7,638 nucleotides of DNA from positions 1 through 7,638 of the forward strand of contig JANWJA010000050.1 in assembly GCA_025449615.1 (NCBI GenBank), in the 5' to 3' direction. Position numbers and translations under genes: made by a program. Below the pieces are notes generated by a model that saw nothing but the letters and a program-made list of their open reading frames with translations, was not told the origin of the DNA and did not search any database. Origin of the DNA: Methyloceanibacter sp. (GTDB lineage: Bacteria > Pseudomonadota > Alphaproteobacteria > Rhizobiales > Methyloligellaceae). This document shows positions 1 through 6,852 of the stretch, one piece after another. Numbering within the stretch: the first letter of the stretch is position 1; each line of letters opens with the position of its first letter.

Positions 1-668
1 AGGCAGAGCCCGATCGGCAGGCTTCCGGCGTCGCCGAGAAAGAGCTTGGCCTTGTGCTTGTTGAAGGGAGAGAAACCGATCATGCCGCCAAGCAGCGCGA
101 GCGCCAGCACGCCGGCGGAGGTCGGCAAATACCCAAGCCCGGTAAGGATTGCCGCGCCGAGCGTCATCGGCACCGTTTGCGCCACCGTGATCATGTCGAT
201 GCCGTCGAGAAAGTTCACCGCGTTGACGAAATAAATGACGCCGATGCAGAGCAACGCCCGCTCGATCGCAAGCGGAAGAAAATCTGGAAAAAAAGCCAAC
301 CCCGGCGGCAGGCTGAAAATCACGATCAGGGCCGCCAATGCCTGTCCGATGAACCGCCCGGGCACAGACAACGCGCGTGCATCGTCTGTAAGTCCCAGCA
401 CACTGAGCCCGAATGCGGCCACCAACACCTGCAGTAACGCGATGCGATCGGCGATCCCAGGGACATGCAGCAGCACCAATCCGCAAACCACGATCACCGC
501 CAGCATCACCGCGATGCCTCCGCCTTGCGGCGTCGGGATCGCGTGCGAGGAGCGCGCATTCGGCGTCGCCATCACGTAGCGCACAAGCAAAGGTTCGATG
601 GCGAGAATGAGAACGATGGTGAGGGCAGCGCTGACCACCAGAATTGCCACCGCTAGCGCGACGGGCAT
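1..668 (-). CDS. Glycosyltransferase family 4, WecA/WbpL-type undecaprenyl-phosphate glycosyl-1-phosphate transferase (3' end outside window)
   Basis: Integral inner-membrane enzyme of the MraY/WecA superfamily. These enzymes move a HexNAc-1-phosphate from a UDP-sugar to undecaprenyl phosphate, the first lipid-linked step of O-antigen or other polysaccharide synthesis. 222 complete codons are visible, running off the left edge. Family motifs appear in order: PNARSSHAIPTPQGGG near residues 36-51; the metal/substrate aspartates in GLTDDAR (D95, D96); NAVNFLDGID at 149-158; and FLGDAGSLPIG at 210-220. Hydrophobic helices fill the stretches between. The reading frame was derived by translating the reverse strand from the ATG at 668-666. 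That start lies 12 bp after the stop of the dehydratase gene, with only a weak AGG in front of it, which suggests an operon and translational coupling. The pairing with a WbpM-type dehydratase favours a WbpL-like role (QuiNAc or FucNAc-type first sugar) over WecA (GlcNAc). This is inference; the sugar cannot be read from the sequence. Confidence 0.93.
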   Translation of the reverse strand, partial: MPVALAVAILVVSAALTIVLILAIEPLLVRYVMATPNARSSHAIPTPQGGGIAVMLAVIVVCGLVLLHVPGIADRIALLQVLVAAFGLSVLGLTDDARALSVPGRFIGQALAALIVIFSLPPGLAFFPDFLPLAIERALLCIGVIYFVNAVNFLDGIDMITVAQTVPMTLGAAILTGLGYLPTSAGVLALALLGGMIGFSPFNKHKAKLFLGDAGSLPIGLC

Positions 669-680
669 CGACGCGGTCGC

Positions 681-2708
681 CTAGTGTAGCGTGCGAGAGA
701 CCGGCTGCCACTCGTCCTTCGACGAAATTTGCAGGCCGGTGCCGCCCGGCGCATAGCCTTCGACGGTGGCGCGGAGCATATCTTGCAGTTCGGCATCGTC
801 GGATTTCTGAATGGCCTCGTCGAGGCGCTCTAGCGCGGCGATCAGATCCTCGTATGCCATCACCGGCTCCGAATTCTTGAAGATGCGAGGATGCGTCGTC
901 TCGGTGGTGTTCTCGCCGATCAAAAGCTCCTCATAGAGCTTCTCGCCGCGCCGCAAACCGACATATTCAATTTCGATATCGCCCTCCGGATTCTCTTCGT
1001 CACGGACCTCAAGCCCGGACAGCTTGATCATGGTGCGGGCGAGATTGTCGATCTTCACCGGCGTGCCCATGTCGAGCACGAACACTTCACCGCCGCTCGC
1101 CATCGCTCCGGCCTGGATCACCAGCTGCGCGGCCTCCGGGATCGACATGAAATAGCGAATGATGTCCTTATGCGTGACGGTCACCGGGCCGCCGTTCTTG
1201 ATCTGCGTGCGGAACCGCCGCACCACCGAACCAGAAGAATCGAGCACGTTACCGAACCGCACCATGGTGAAGATGGTGCCAGGCTTGTCCTCGAGCGCCA
1301 GCGCTTGCAGGATAAGCTCGGCCAGCCGCTTGCTCGCCCCCATCACGTTAGTGGGCCGCACCGCCTTGTCGGATGAGACGAGCACGAAACGCTCTACCTT
1401 GAGTTCCTTGGCCACGTCGGCGAGCACCAGCGTGCCGAACGTATTGTTTTGCACGCCGGCGAACGGGTTCTGCTCGACGATGGGGACATGCTTATAGGCC
1501 GCGGCATGATAGATCACCTCGACGCCGAAATTGCGAATGGTCCTGGCCACCAGCTTGCGGTCGAGCACGGAACCGAGCACGGGGACGATCTCGGTCTTGG
1601 CGAGTTCGACTGCGTCAGGCTTCTTATTGTGCCGGTCGAGAAATTCCTCGATCTCCATCTCGATCTCATAGAGCGCCACCTCTGATAGCTCGAACAGCAC
1701 CAGTGCCTTCGGACCGAGCATCAGAAGCTGGCGCGTAAGCTCCGAGCCAATCGAACCTCCGGCTCCGGTAATCATCACCACCTTGTCGCGGACATGGGCG
1801 AGCAGTAGCTCTTTGTCGGGCGCCACGGGATCCCGGCCTAACAGATCTTCGACATCGATCGGCCGGAGATCGCTCACCTCGACGCGTCCCGACGCGATCT
1901 CCTCAAGCGCTGGCAGCGTTTTCACTTGCACCGGGTAGGGCTCCAGCGCCTTGATCGCCGCGCGGCGCTCGTTGCGGAGCGTCGACGGCAACGCCAGCAT
2001 CACCTCTTTGACATTCTCGTGGCTGATCAACTTGGCGATCTTGTTCGCCCGCACCACCTTGACCCCGTGCACCACCTGGCCCGCGAGCGAGGGGTCATTG
2101 TCGATGAAGGCGACAGTGCGATATTGCCCGGTCTCGTTCAACGCGCGAAGCAGTTGAATGCCCATCGCGCCGGTGCCGTAGATGATAACGTTCTTGCGCT
2201 CGTCCAAGCTGACCGGCTTGTGTTGTGGGGCGACATGAAGCAGGAGCGCCGCCGCCCATTGCCGGCTCACCCGGATCAGACCCGCCGCGATGAGTCCGTA
2301 AATGACCACGACCGAACGCGGATGCCCCTTCACCCCGCTCATCAAGACGACGAGCGCCCAGATCAACACGGCGATGACGACGGCGATATAAATCCGCGTC
2401 GTGCCGGAAGGGCCGATGAAGCGCGTGACGAGCTTGTACAGCCCGCGCATATGGAAGGTGATGACGCCGATCAAGGGCGCGGCCGCCAGCAGCGCCCACA
2501 TCGTCGTCGAGTCGGGCACATAGGCGTGGCTGAGGCGCAAGGAATAGGCGGCCCACAAGGCGATGCTGAGCATCGCCATGTCATTGGCCATGAGGAAGAT
2601 CCGCTTAAACCAACGCGGACGTTCGATGAGCCAAACGGCTACTCGGCCTGCCGGCCGGCCTAGACCCGTCCCCAAGAGACCGAACCCCCGGAAGTCGTTG
2701 CGCAACAA
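681..2708 (-). CDS. Membrane-bound nucleoside-diphosphate-sugar 4,6-dehydratase, WbpM/CapD/FlaA1 family
   Basis: Long-form polysaccharide biosynthesis protein, 675 residues, the usual size for WbpM relatives. Probable reaction: UDP-GlcNAc to UDP-4-keto-6-deoxy-HexNAc, at the cytoplasmic face of the membrane. The N-terminus has about four membrane helices (roughly residues 38-57, 68-88, 105-124, 132-147). A first Rossmann domain follows (YGTGAMG, 177-183), then the SDR domain with TGAGGSIGSE (314-323), HAAAYKHVP (401-409), SSDKAVRPTNVMGASK (445-460) and GLRRGEKLYEELL (584-596). The usual SDR tyrosine is methionine here (M456) while K460 and D447/K448 are kept, as known for WbpM-type long homologues. 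The start is uncertain: an in-frame TAA lies at 2714-2712, the first possible codon is TTG at 2708, and no clear ribosome site precedes it. A TTG at 2675, with a G-rich CGGGGG eight bases ahead, is an alternative (664 residues). The first ATG (codon 40) would cut into the family's conserved pre-helix segment. The gene lies 94 bp from lutC and 12 bp from the glycosyltransferase. Confidence 0.93.
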   Translation of the reverse strand: MLRNDFRGFGLLGTGLGRPAGRVAVWLIERPRWFKRIFLMANDMAMLSIALWAAYSLRLSHAYVPDSTTMWALLAAAPLIGVITFHMRGLYKLVTRFIGPSGTTRIYIAVVIAVLIWALVVLMSGVKGHPRSVVVIYGLIAAGLIRVSRQWAAALLLHVAPQHKPVSLDERKNVIIYGTGAMGIQLLRALNETGQYRTVAFIDNDPSLAGQVVHGVKVVRANKIAKLISHENVKEVMLALPSTLRNERRAAIKALEPYPVQVKTLPALEEIASGRVEVSDLRPIDVEDLLGRDPVAPDKELLLAHVRDKVVMITGAGGSIGSELTRQLLMLGPKALVLFELSEVALYEIEMEIEEFLDRHNKKPDAVELAKTEIVPVLGSVLDRKLVARTIRNFGVEVIYHAAAYKHVPIVEQNPFAGVQNNTFGTLVLADVAKELKVERFVLVSSDKAVRPTNVMGASKRLAELILQALALEDKPGTIFTMVRFGNVLDSSGSVVRRFRTQIKNGGPVTVTHKDIIRYFMSIPEAAQLVIQAGAMASGGEVFVLDMGTPVKIDNLARTMIKLSGLEVRDEENPEGDIEIEYVGLRRGEKLYEELLIGENTTETTHPRIFKNSEPVMAYEDLIAALERLDEAIQKSDDAELQDMLRATVEGYAPGGTGLQISSKDEWQPVSRTLH

Positions 2709-2802
2709 GTGTTAATCAGCGAGCGATGCACCATATCTGAAGCTTAGCGCCAACGGAAGCAATTGCGGGACTGGCAGCTTAAGGCCCGGAAAGCCTTGAA
2801 GC
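2709..2802 (-). promoter_or_regulatory. 94-bp gap between lutC and the dehydratase gene, probable site of a separate promoter
   Basis: Besides the hairpin after lutC, this gap would have to hold any promoter for the polysaccharide genes. On the minus strand a TTGCTT lies 18 bases before AGATAT, a poor match to sigma-70 elements, so no promoter is assigned with any certainty. The change of pathway across the gap (lactate oxidation to polysaccharide) is the main reason to expect a promoter here. No other gene is seen in the gap. Confidence 0.25.
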
Positions 2803-2803
2803 T
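2776..2803 (-). terminator. Bulged hairpin immediately after lutC, possible terminator or mRNA 3' end
   Basis: Read on the minus strand, AGCTT, a bulged C and AAGGC pair with GCCTT and AAGCT around a 7-base loop, giving a 10-bp stem with one unpaired base. It starts at the last base of the lutC stop codon. No T-run follows, so it is not a textbook intrinsic terminator. It may instead protect the lut mRNA end or act with Rho. The stem is directly visible; the function is inferred from position. Confidence 0.45.
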
Positions 2804-3498
2804 CAAGGGCTTCGCTCATCCAAAATGACGACGAACAGCCGTTTTGGGCCATGCGCGCCACTGATGATGGTCTGCTCGATATCGGCTGTGCGCGATGGTC
2901 CGCTGATCCAATTGACGGTCCGCGGCAGAGTACCTTCCCCATAGAGCGCTCGTAACCTGCCCCAAGCCTCCTCGTAACAGCCGACGATATCGCCCTCATC
3001 CACCATCACGATATGCGTCTCGGGCAGGAAATTCAGGCTGGTTGGATTGCCCGCGCCCGAGACCAGAAACAAAGTCCCAGTCTCCGCGACGCCTGCGATC
3101 GCCCGCGAGAGGCCGATTGCGTCTGAAGCCGACGGCTCACCGTAAGTCTGCGTGAGCTTGGGCGCGAGCAGCCAGGGTAGGGTGACGAGAACCGGCTCTT
3201 CGCTGAGGCGGAGCTCGCTGGGAAGCTCGTGCTTCGCTAAATAGGCAGCGATGGCTTTGACCACGCCTTCGGGATCGCGGACCCGGGTCACTTCGGCGCC
3301 TTGGCTCGCCAACATGCCGCTGAAGAGGGCGAGACCGGCTTCGCGATTGCCGAGCGAGCGGGCAGGGATGGTTCCGCTCGGATGCGTCACCAGCCGATGC
3401 CGCACGTTCGCTTCGCGCCACTTATCGGGAGCGTTCGCGCCGAGCGTAGTCCTGATGCTCTCCAGCACCTTTTTCCGATTCGCTTGCGACCCGCTCAC
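2803..3498 (-). CDS. lutC: L-lactate utilization protein C (LUD-domain protein, LutC/LldG)
   Basis: Third component of the LutABC iron-sulfur L-lactate oxidation complex, which converts L-lactate to pyruvate in the cytoplasm, probably at the membrane. 231 residues, normal for LutC. One LUD (DUF162) domain fills the C-terminal two thirds: AETGTLFLVSG (138-148), LPETHIVMV (158-166), GPSRTADIE (200-208) and AHGPKRLFVVIL (215-226). It has no iron-sulfur cysteine motif, as expected for this subunit. The GTG start was chosen because it overlaps the lutB stop (GTGA), has AGAGGA seven bases upstream, and begins the family's first helix (NRKKVLESIRTTL). The frame stays open further upstream to 3975, but that part lies inside lutB and translates to arginine- and cysteine-rich sequence unlike any LutC. 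Overlapping genes and a good internal ribosome site point to coupled translation with lutB. Confidence 0.95.
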   Translation of the reverse strand: MSGSQANRKKVLESIRTTLGANAPDKWREANVRHRLVTHPSGTIPARSLGNREAGLALFSGMLASQGAEVTRVRDPEGVVKAIAAYLAKHELPSELRLSEEPVLVTLPWLLAPKLTQTYGEPSASDAIGLSRAIAGVAETGTLFLVSGAGNPTSLNFLPETHIVMVDEGDIVGCYEEAWGRLRALYGEGTLPRTVNWISGPSRTADIEQTIISGAHGPKRLFVVILDERSP

Positions 3499-4913
3499 TC
3501 TTGAGTCCTCTTTGCGTAGAGCTGGTGGAAGGTCTCGCCTTCCGGGGCAGGAAGGTCGCGATTTCGCGTCCAGGCGCCGGCGAAGGGAAGCCAACTTAGC
3601 TTTCCTGACCTTCCGGCAAGCAATGCGAGCAGCTTCACGGCCGCGCCCGAAAGCGCGTGATAGAGTCGAGGGCGCTTCGCGGCATAAGCCCAGAGTTTGA
3701 GGGCCGTTTTTTCTCTGAATTTTGGATTGCCGCGCGCGAAGTCGCGTTCCCGCCAGGCACGCAACATCGACGGCAACGGAATGCGCACGGGGCACACATC
3801 CTCGCAACGCCCGCAAAGGCTCGAAGCATTTGGCAAATCTCGCGCGTGGTCGATGCCAACGAGAGCCGGCGTCAACACCGCACCCATCGGCCCGACATAG
3901 AGCGAGCTGTAAGCGTGCCCACCGATCGTCGCATAGACCGGGCAATGATTGAGGCAGGCGCCGCAGCGAATGCACGACAGCATGTCGTTGAAGCTTCCGC
4001 CCAGCATCTCGCTCCGTCCGTTGTCGAGCAGGACGACGTGATAGGCGCTTGGGCCGTCTGCGTCGCCTTCGCGCCGCGGACCCGTGGCGAATGTTGTGTA
4101 GGTGGTGATCTCCTGGCCGGTGGCCGACCGCGCCAGGAGCCGCAAGATCGTGCAGGCATCTTCCAGCGTCGGCACGAGTTTCTCGATTGAGGCGATCACG
4201 ATATGCATCTTTGGCAGCGTCTGCGTCAGGTCGGCGTTGCCTTCATTGGTCACGACCACGGACGTGCCCGTCTCGGCGATCAGCAAATTGGCGCCGGTGA
4301 TGCCGACATCGGCGGCAAGAAATTTCTGCCGCAACACCGCGCGCGCCTCGGCGACGAGATCGGCGGCGCTGCCAAGCGTGCGGTCTGCGGCTAGACCTTC
4401 ATGCGAACGCCTGAAATCTTCCGCGATGGTTTCCTTGTTCAGATGGATGATCGGCGCGATAAGGTGGCTCGGCGCCTCATTGCGCATCTGCGCGACATAT
4501 TCGCCGAGATCGGTTTCGACGGCTTCGATGCCGGCTTCCTCCAGGCAGGCATTGAGCCCGATCTCCTCTGAGACCATTGACTTGCCCTTGGTGACTAGCT
4601 TGGCGTCCGCATCGCGACAGAGCTTGAGGATAATCTCGCGCGCATCTGCAGCCGTTGGAGCAAAATGCACTTGGCCGCCGCTGTCGGCGACCTTCCGCTC
4701 GAAATAATCGAGATAGAGATCGAGATGCGACAGCGTGTGCAGCTTGATCGCGCGCGCCTCGTCGCGAAGAGTGTCGAATTCGGGCAGTCTCGCCTTGGCA
4801 TCGACCCGCTTCTGGACGAAGCCACGCTTGACGTTGAGGAGTGCACGCTGCAGCTCGGCATCGGCCAGAGCTTTCGCCGCATTGGCTTTGAAGTCGGAGG
4901 CGAGCGCGGTCAT
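3495..4913 (-). CDS. lutB: L-lactate utilization iron-sulfur protein B (LutB/LldF)
   Basis: Central iron-sulfur subunit of the LutABC complex, thought to pass electrons from L-lactate onward to the respiratory chain. 472 residues, typical of the family. Residues about 80-305 form a LUD domain (LVTKGKSMVSEEIGLN at 106-121, ITGANLLIAETGTSVVVTNEG at 205-225). A ferredoxin-like segment follows with C314-x2-C317-x2-C320-x3-C324-P and a second set C367-x2-C370-x3-C374-P, fitting two 4Fe-4S clusters. The C-terminal region is variable, ending LYAKRTQE. The ATG at 4913 is two bases after the lutA stop, and GGGGAG lies 11 bases upstream. A longer in-frame reading to 5060 is rejected because it overlaps lutA and is not LutB-like. 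The gene order lutA-lutB-lutC matches the Bacillus lutABC and Shewanella lldEFG operons. Confidence 0.97.
   Translation of the reverse strand: MTALASDFKANAAKALADAELQRALLNVKRGFVQKRVDAKARLPEFDTLRDEARAIKLHTLSHLDLYLDYFERKVADSGGQVHFAPTAADAREIILKLCRDADAKLVTKGKSMVSEEIGLNACLEEAGIEAVETDLGEYVAQMRNEAPSHLIAPIIHLNKETIAEDFRRSHEGLAADRTLGSAADLVAEARAVLRQKFLAADVGITGANLLIAETGTSVVVTNEGNADLTQTLPKMHIVIASIEKLVPTLEDACTILRLLARSATGQEITTYTTFATGPRREGDADGPSAYHVVLLDNGRSEMLGGSFNDMLSCIRCGACLNHCPVYATIGGHAYSSLYVGPMGAVLTPALVGIDHARDLPNASSLCGRCEDVCPVRIPLPSMLRAWRERDFARGNPKFREKTALKLWAYAAKRPRLYHALSGAAVKLLALLAGRSGKLSWLPFAGAWTRNRDLPAPEGETFHQLYAKRTQE
3506..3511 (-). promoter_or_regulatory. Ribosome binding site fixing the GTG start of lutC
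   Basis: AGAGGA, read on the minus strand, lies seven bases before the GTG at 3498, inside the last codons of lutB. It is the best-placed ribosome site for lutC and supports the GTG over the long upstream extension of the same frame. Confidence 0.7.
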
Positions 4914-4915
4914 GG

Positions 4916-5695
4916 CTAAATCCGCTCCCCGCCGATCGGTGCCGCCTCGATCATGTTGGCCAACAACTCGGCGATATGGCGCGCCTGGATCTTTTTTCCG
5001 TCGCGCGAAAGCTTGCCTGCGATCTGCATCAGGCAACCGAGATCGCAGGAGACCACGCAACTCGCCTCCGTTGCCGCGATCGTGCGCGCGTTGGCCTCGC
5101 CAATTGCCGACGAAATGCCGGAATATTTAACCGAGAACGTGCCGCCAAAGCCGCAGCAAGCCTCGCTATCTGGAAGCTCCACCAGATCGATGCCTCTGAT
5201 GCTCTGAAGTAGCCGACGGGCCGCCCAGCTCGATCCCGTCTCTCGCAAGCTAGAGCAGGACTCGTGATAGGTGACTCGGGCCGCATAGGTTGCGTCGACT
5301 CCCTCCACATAAAGCACGTCGACAAGAAATCTGGTGAGCTCAAAACTCTTTTCGGCGAGTGCCTTGGCGCGTTCGGCGTAAGCCGGATCGTCGGCAAGGA
5401 GTTTTGGATAATGCAGCTTCAGCATGCCCGCGCAGGAACCGGAGGGTGCGACCACATAATCGAAGCCCTCGAAGACATCGACAACCTGACGTGCGATCGC
5501 CTGAGCGTCGGCCCGGTCTCCTGAATTGAAGGCAGGCTGCCCGCAACAGGTCTGGGCAAGGGGCACTTCGACCCGTGCGCCTGCGTCCTCCAGCAATTTG
5601 ATCGCCGCAAAGCCAATAGAAGGCCGGATCAAATCGACGAGACAGGTCACGAACAGGCCGACAAGCGGCGCCCCGGCTGTCAAAACTTCGGTCAT
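4916..5695 (-). CDS. lutA: L-lactate utilization protein A (CCG-domain Fe-S oxidoreductase, LutA/LldE)
   Basis: First subunit of the LutABC L-lactate oxidation complex, 259 residues, with two cysteine-rich (CCG) domains like those of heterodisulfide reductase HdrB and GlcF. Visible are FVTCLVDLIRP (C18), QTCCGQPAFNSGD (C50, C51), PSGSCAG (C88) for the first domain, and YHESCSSLRE (C147), SEACCGFGGTFSVKY (C180, C181), C217 and C221 for the second. The ATG at 5695 is the start that places the conserved LFVTCLVD strand close to the N-terminus. AAGGGG sits only two bases ahead of it and a second purine run (GGAAGGG) sits 14 bases ahead, so initiation signals are not ideal. The frame stays open to 5785, but this part lacks family similarity and overlaps the divergent gene's control region. 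First gene of the operon; read divergently from the TRAP binding protein. Confidence 0.96.
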   Translation of the reverse strand: MTEVLTAGAPLVGLFVTCLVDLIRPSIGFAAIKLLEDAGARVEVPLAQTCCGQPAFNSGDRADAQAIARQVVDVFEGFDYVVAPSGSCAGMLKLHYPKLLADDPAYAERAKALAEKSFELTRFLVDVLYVEGVDATYAARVTYHESCSSLRETGSSWAARRLLQSIRGIDLVELPDSEACCGFGGTFSVKYSGISSAIGEANARTIAATEASCVVSCDLGCLMQIAGKLSRDGKKIQARHIAELLANMIEAAPIGGERI

Positions 5696-5784
5696 GTCCC
5701 CTTGCCCGACCCTTCCTGCTGACGATAGAGGAGTAGCACCGAGCGCCTGAATCGAGAACCTCGGAACGTTTGGGACGGGCAACA
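5696..5784. promoter_or_regulatory. Divergent control region between lutA and the TRAP binding-protein gene
   Basis: Only 89 bp separate two divergent starts, so both promoters and any operator must lie here or inside the 5' ends of the genes. I found no convincing -35/-10 pair on either strand. A short imperfect inverted repeat (CGAG-N3-CTCG) lies at 5752-5762. A GT-N3-AC core, which is part of the FadR-type GntR operator pattern, occurs on the minus strand near 5735-5745, but its flanks do not match. The shared region suggests joint control of uptake and oxidation; the regulator is not in the window. Confidence 0.4.
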
Positions 5785-6819
5785 ATGCGCAAGCCGATCG
5801 CTCATGCTGCGGTGGCGATAATGCTGATGTCGCAGTGCGGTGCCTTGCGCGCCGAGCCGATCCGTCTGGTAACGGCGATGGTTTACGGCTCGCATTTGCC
5901 GGGGCTCGGCGAGCCTGCGCTCGATCTCGCCAAACGCATCAAGCTGCTCTCGAGCGACACGATCGAGCTCGACCTGAAGCAGCCGGGCGAAGTGGCCCAG
6001 CCTCAGGAAATTCTGGAGAAGGTCTCGCAAGGGACCATCGCCGCCGGCTTCTCGACCGCAAGCTTCTGGGCGGCGAAGATGTCGGCCGCTTCGCTCTTTT
6101 CCGGCTTCCCCTTCGGCCTCGATGCCACGGGCTATGTTGAGTGGTTCTATGCCGGCAACGGTCTCAAGCTCTATCAGGAGATGTACGACCAGGCGGGCTA
6201 TAAGGTTCACGTCATCCCTTGCGCCTTCGGCGGAGCTGAGACCGCCGGCTGGTTTGCCAAGGAAATCCTCATCAAGGATGACATCAAAGGCTTGCGCATG
6301 CGCATCTTCGGTCTCGGCGGCCGCGTCATGTCGCGCGCCGGCGCCATCACCGTGCTGGTTCCCGGCGGCACCTTGACCGAGGCCTTCGACAAACATCAGA
6401 TCGATGCGGCCGAACTATATCCGCCCGCCGCCGATCGCCGCCAAGATCTGCAGTCTCACGTCAAGCTGATCTACGCGCCGGGCTGGCACCAGCCGGAGAC
6501 CGTGCTCGAACTCCTGATCAACAAGGAGAAATGGGCAGCGCTGAGCGCCGAGCAGCAGGTGCTAATCGAAACAGCGTGCCAGGCGAGCATGCTCACCACG
6601 CTCGGCTCGAGCGCCAAGCTACAGCGCGACGCACTCGCTGAGCTTGCCGCCAAAGACGGCGTACGCATCGCGCCGTTGCCGCACGATGCGTTGGACGCCT
6701 TCCGCGTGGCGTGGACCGAGATCGCCAAGGAAGAGGGCGATCAGGATGCCTTCTTCAAGGAAGTACTCGACGACATCGAATCCTTCCGCGCCAAGTTCCC
6801 GAGTGCAAACGCGCCCTAG
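5785..6819 (+). CDS. TRAP transporter substrate-binding protein (DctP family), probably for a monocarboxylate or 2-oxo/2-hydroxy acid
   Basis: Periplasmic solute-binding protein of a tripartite ATP-independent transporter, 344 residues. A signal peptide covers about residues 1-23 (MRKPIAHAAVAIMLMSQCGA, cleavage likely after ALRA). The cysteine at 18 lacks a proper lipobox, so a soluble protein is expected. DctP-family marks include FPFGLDATGYVEWFYAGNG (108-126), DDIKGLRMRIFGLGGRVMSR (165-184) with R173 as the expected carboxylate-binding arginine, VPGGTLTEAFDKHQIDAAEL (192-211), YAPGWHQPETVLELLINK (230-247). The layout resembles the TakP/TTHA0766 branch that binds 2-oxo acids or lactate, though the segment after DAAE is YPPAADR rather than the common WVGPYDD-like form. 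ATG at 5785 is preferred over TTG at 5770 because GGGACGGG lies five bases ahead of it and it begins the signal peptide. No dctQ or dctM gene is in the window. Divergence from lutABC suggests lactate or a related acid as ligand; this is inference. Confidence 0.92.
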   Translation: MRKPIAHAAVAIMLMSQCGALRAEPIRLVTAMVYGSHLPGLGEPALDLAKRIKLLSSDTIELDLKQPGEVAQPQEILEKVSQGTIAAGFSTASFWAAKMSAASLFSGFPFGLDATGYVEWFYAGNGLKLYQEMYDQAGYKVHVIPCAFGGAETAGWFAKEILIKDDIKGLRMRIFGLGGRVMSRAGAITVLVPGGTLTEAFDKHQIDAAELYPPAADRRQDLQSHVKLIYAPGWHQPETVLELLINKEKWAALSAEQQVLIETACQASMLTTLGSSAKLQRDALAELAAKDGVRIAPLPHDALDAFRVAWTEIAKEEGDQDAFFKEVLDDIESFRAKFPSANAP

Positions 6820-6844
6820 CCGCGCCGTGACGGCGCGGCTAGGG
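6814..6844. terminator. Perfect 14-bp inverted repeat, likely bidirectional terminator
   Basis: The arms at 6814-6827 and 6831-6844 are perfectly complementary around a TGA loop, and the stem is very GC-rich. It contains the stop codon of the TRAP binding protein (6817-6819) and lies nine bases beyond the end of the convergent cytochrome gene. Neither side has a clean T-run: the plus strand continues into GATTGTTATTT and the minus strand into GCGCGTTTGC. Position between convergent genes and stem strength support termination from both sides. Confidence 0.75.
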
Positions 6845-6852
6845 GCAGATTG

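Noticed and set aside
54..656. Several plus-strand open frames of 63-127 codons
   Set aside because: They are antisense to the glycosyltransferase, whose minus-strand frame shows all family motifs.
1926..2663. 245-codon plus-strand open frame opposite the dehydratase gene
   Set aside because: Rich in Arg, His, Asp and Gln with no recognisable domain, as expected for the antisense frame of a GC-rich gene. The minus-strand protein has clear family motifs throughout.
3499..3975. Upstream extension of the lutC reading frame to 390 codons
   Set aside because: Lies entirely inside lutB in another frame, has no LutC-like sequence, and the GTG at 3498 has a good ribosome site and fits the family length.
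3657..4190. 177-codon plus-strand open frame opposite lutB
   Set aside because: Overlaps the cysteine clusters of lutB on the other strand and shows no domain of its own.
4914..5060. Upstream extension of the lutB frame by 49 codons
   Set aside because: Overlaps the end of lutA and adds Arg-rich sequence absent from LutB. The ATG at 4913 gives the usual operon spacing.
5696..5785. Upstream extension of the lutA frame by 30 codons from a TTG
   Set aside because: Would consume the whole divergent control region and adds no family similarity.
5801..5841. Cysteine near the end of the TRAP protein signal peptide as a lipoprotein site
   Set aside because: The residues before it (LMSQC) do not make a lipobox, while a signal peptidase I site after ALRA fits well.
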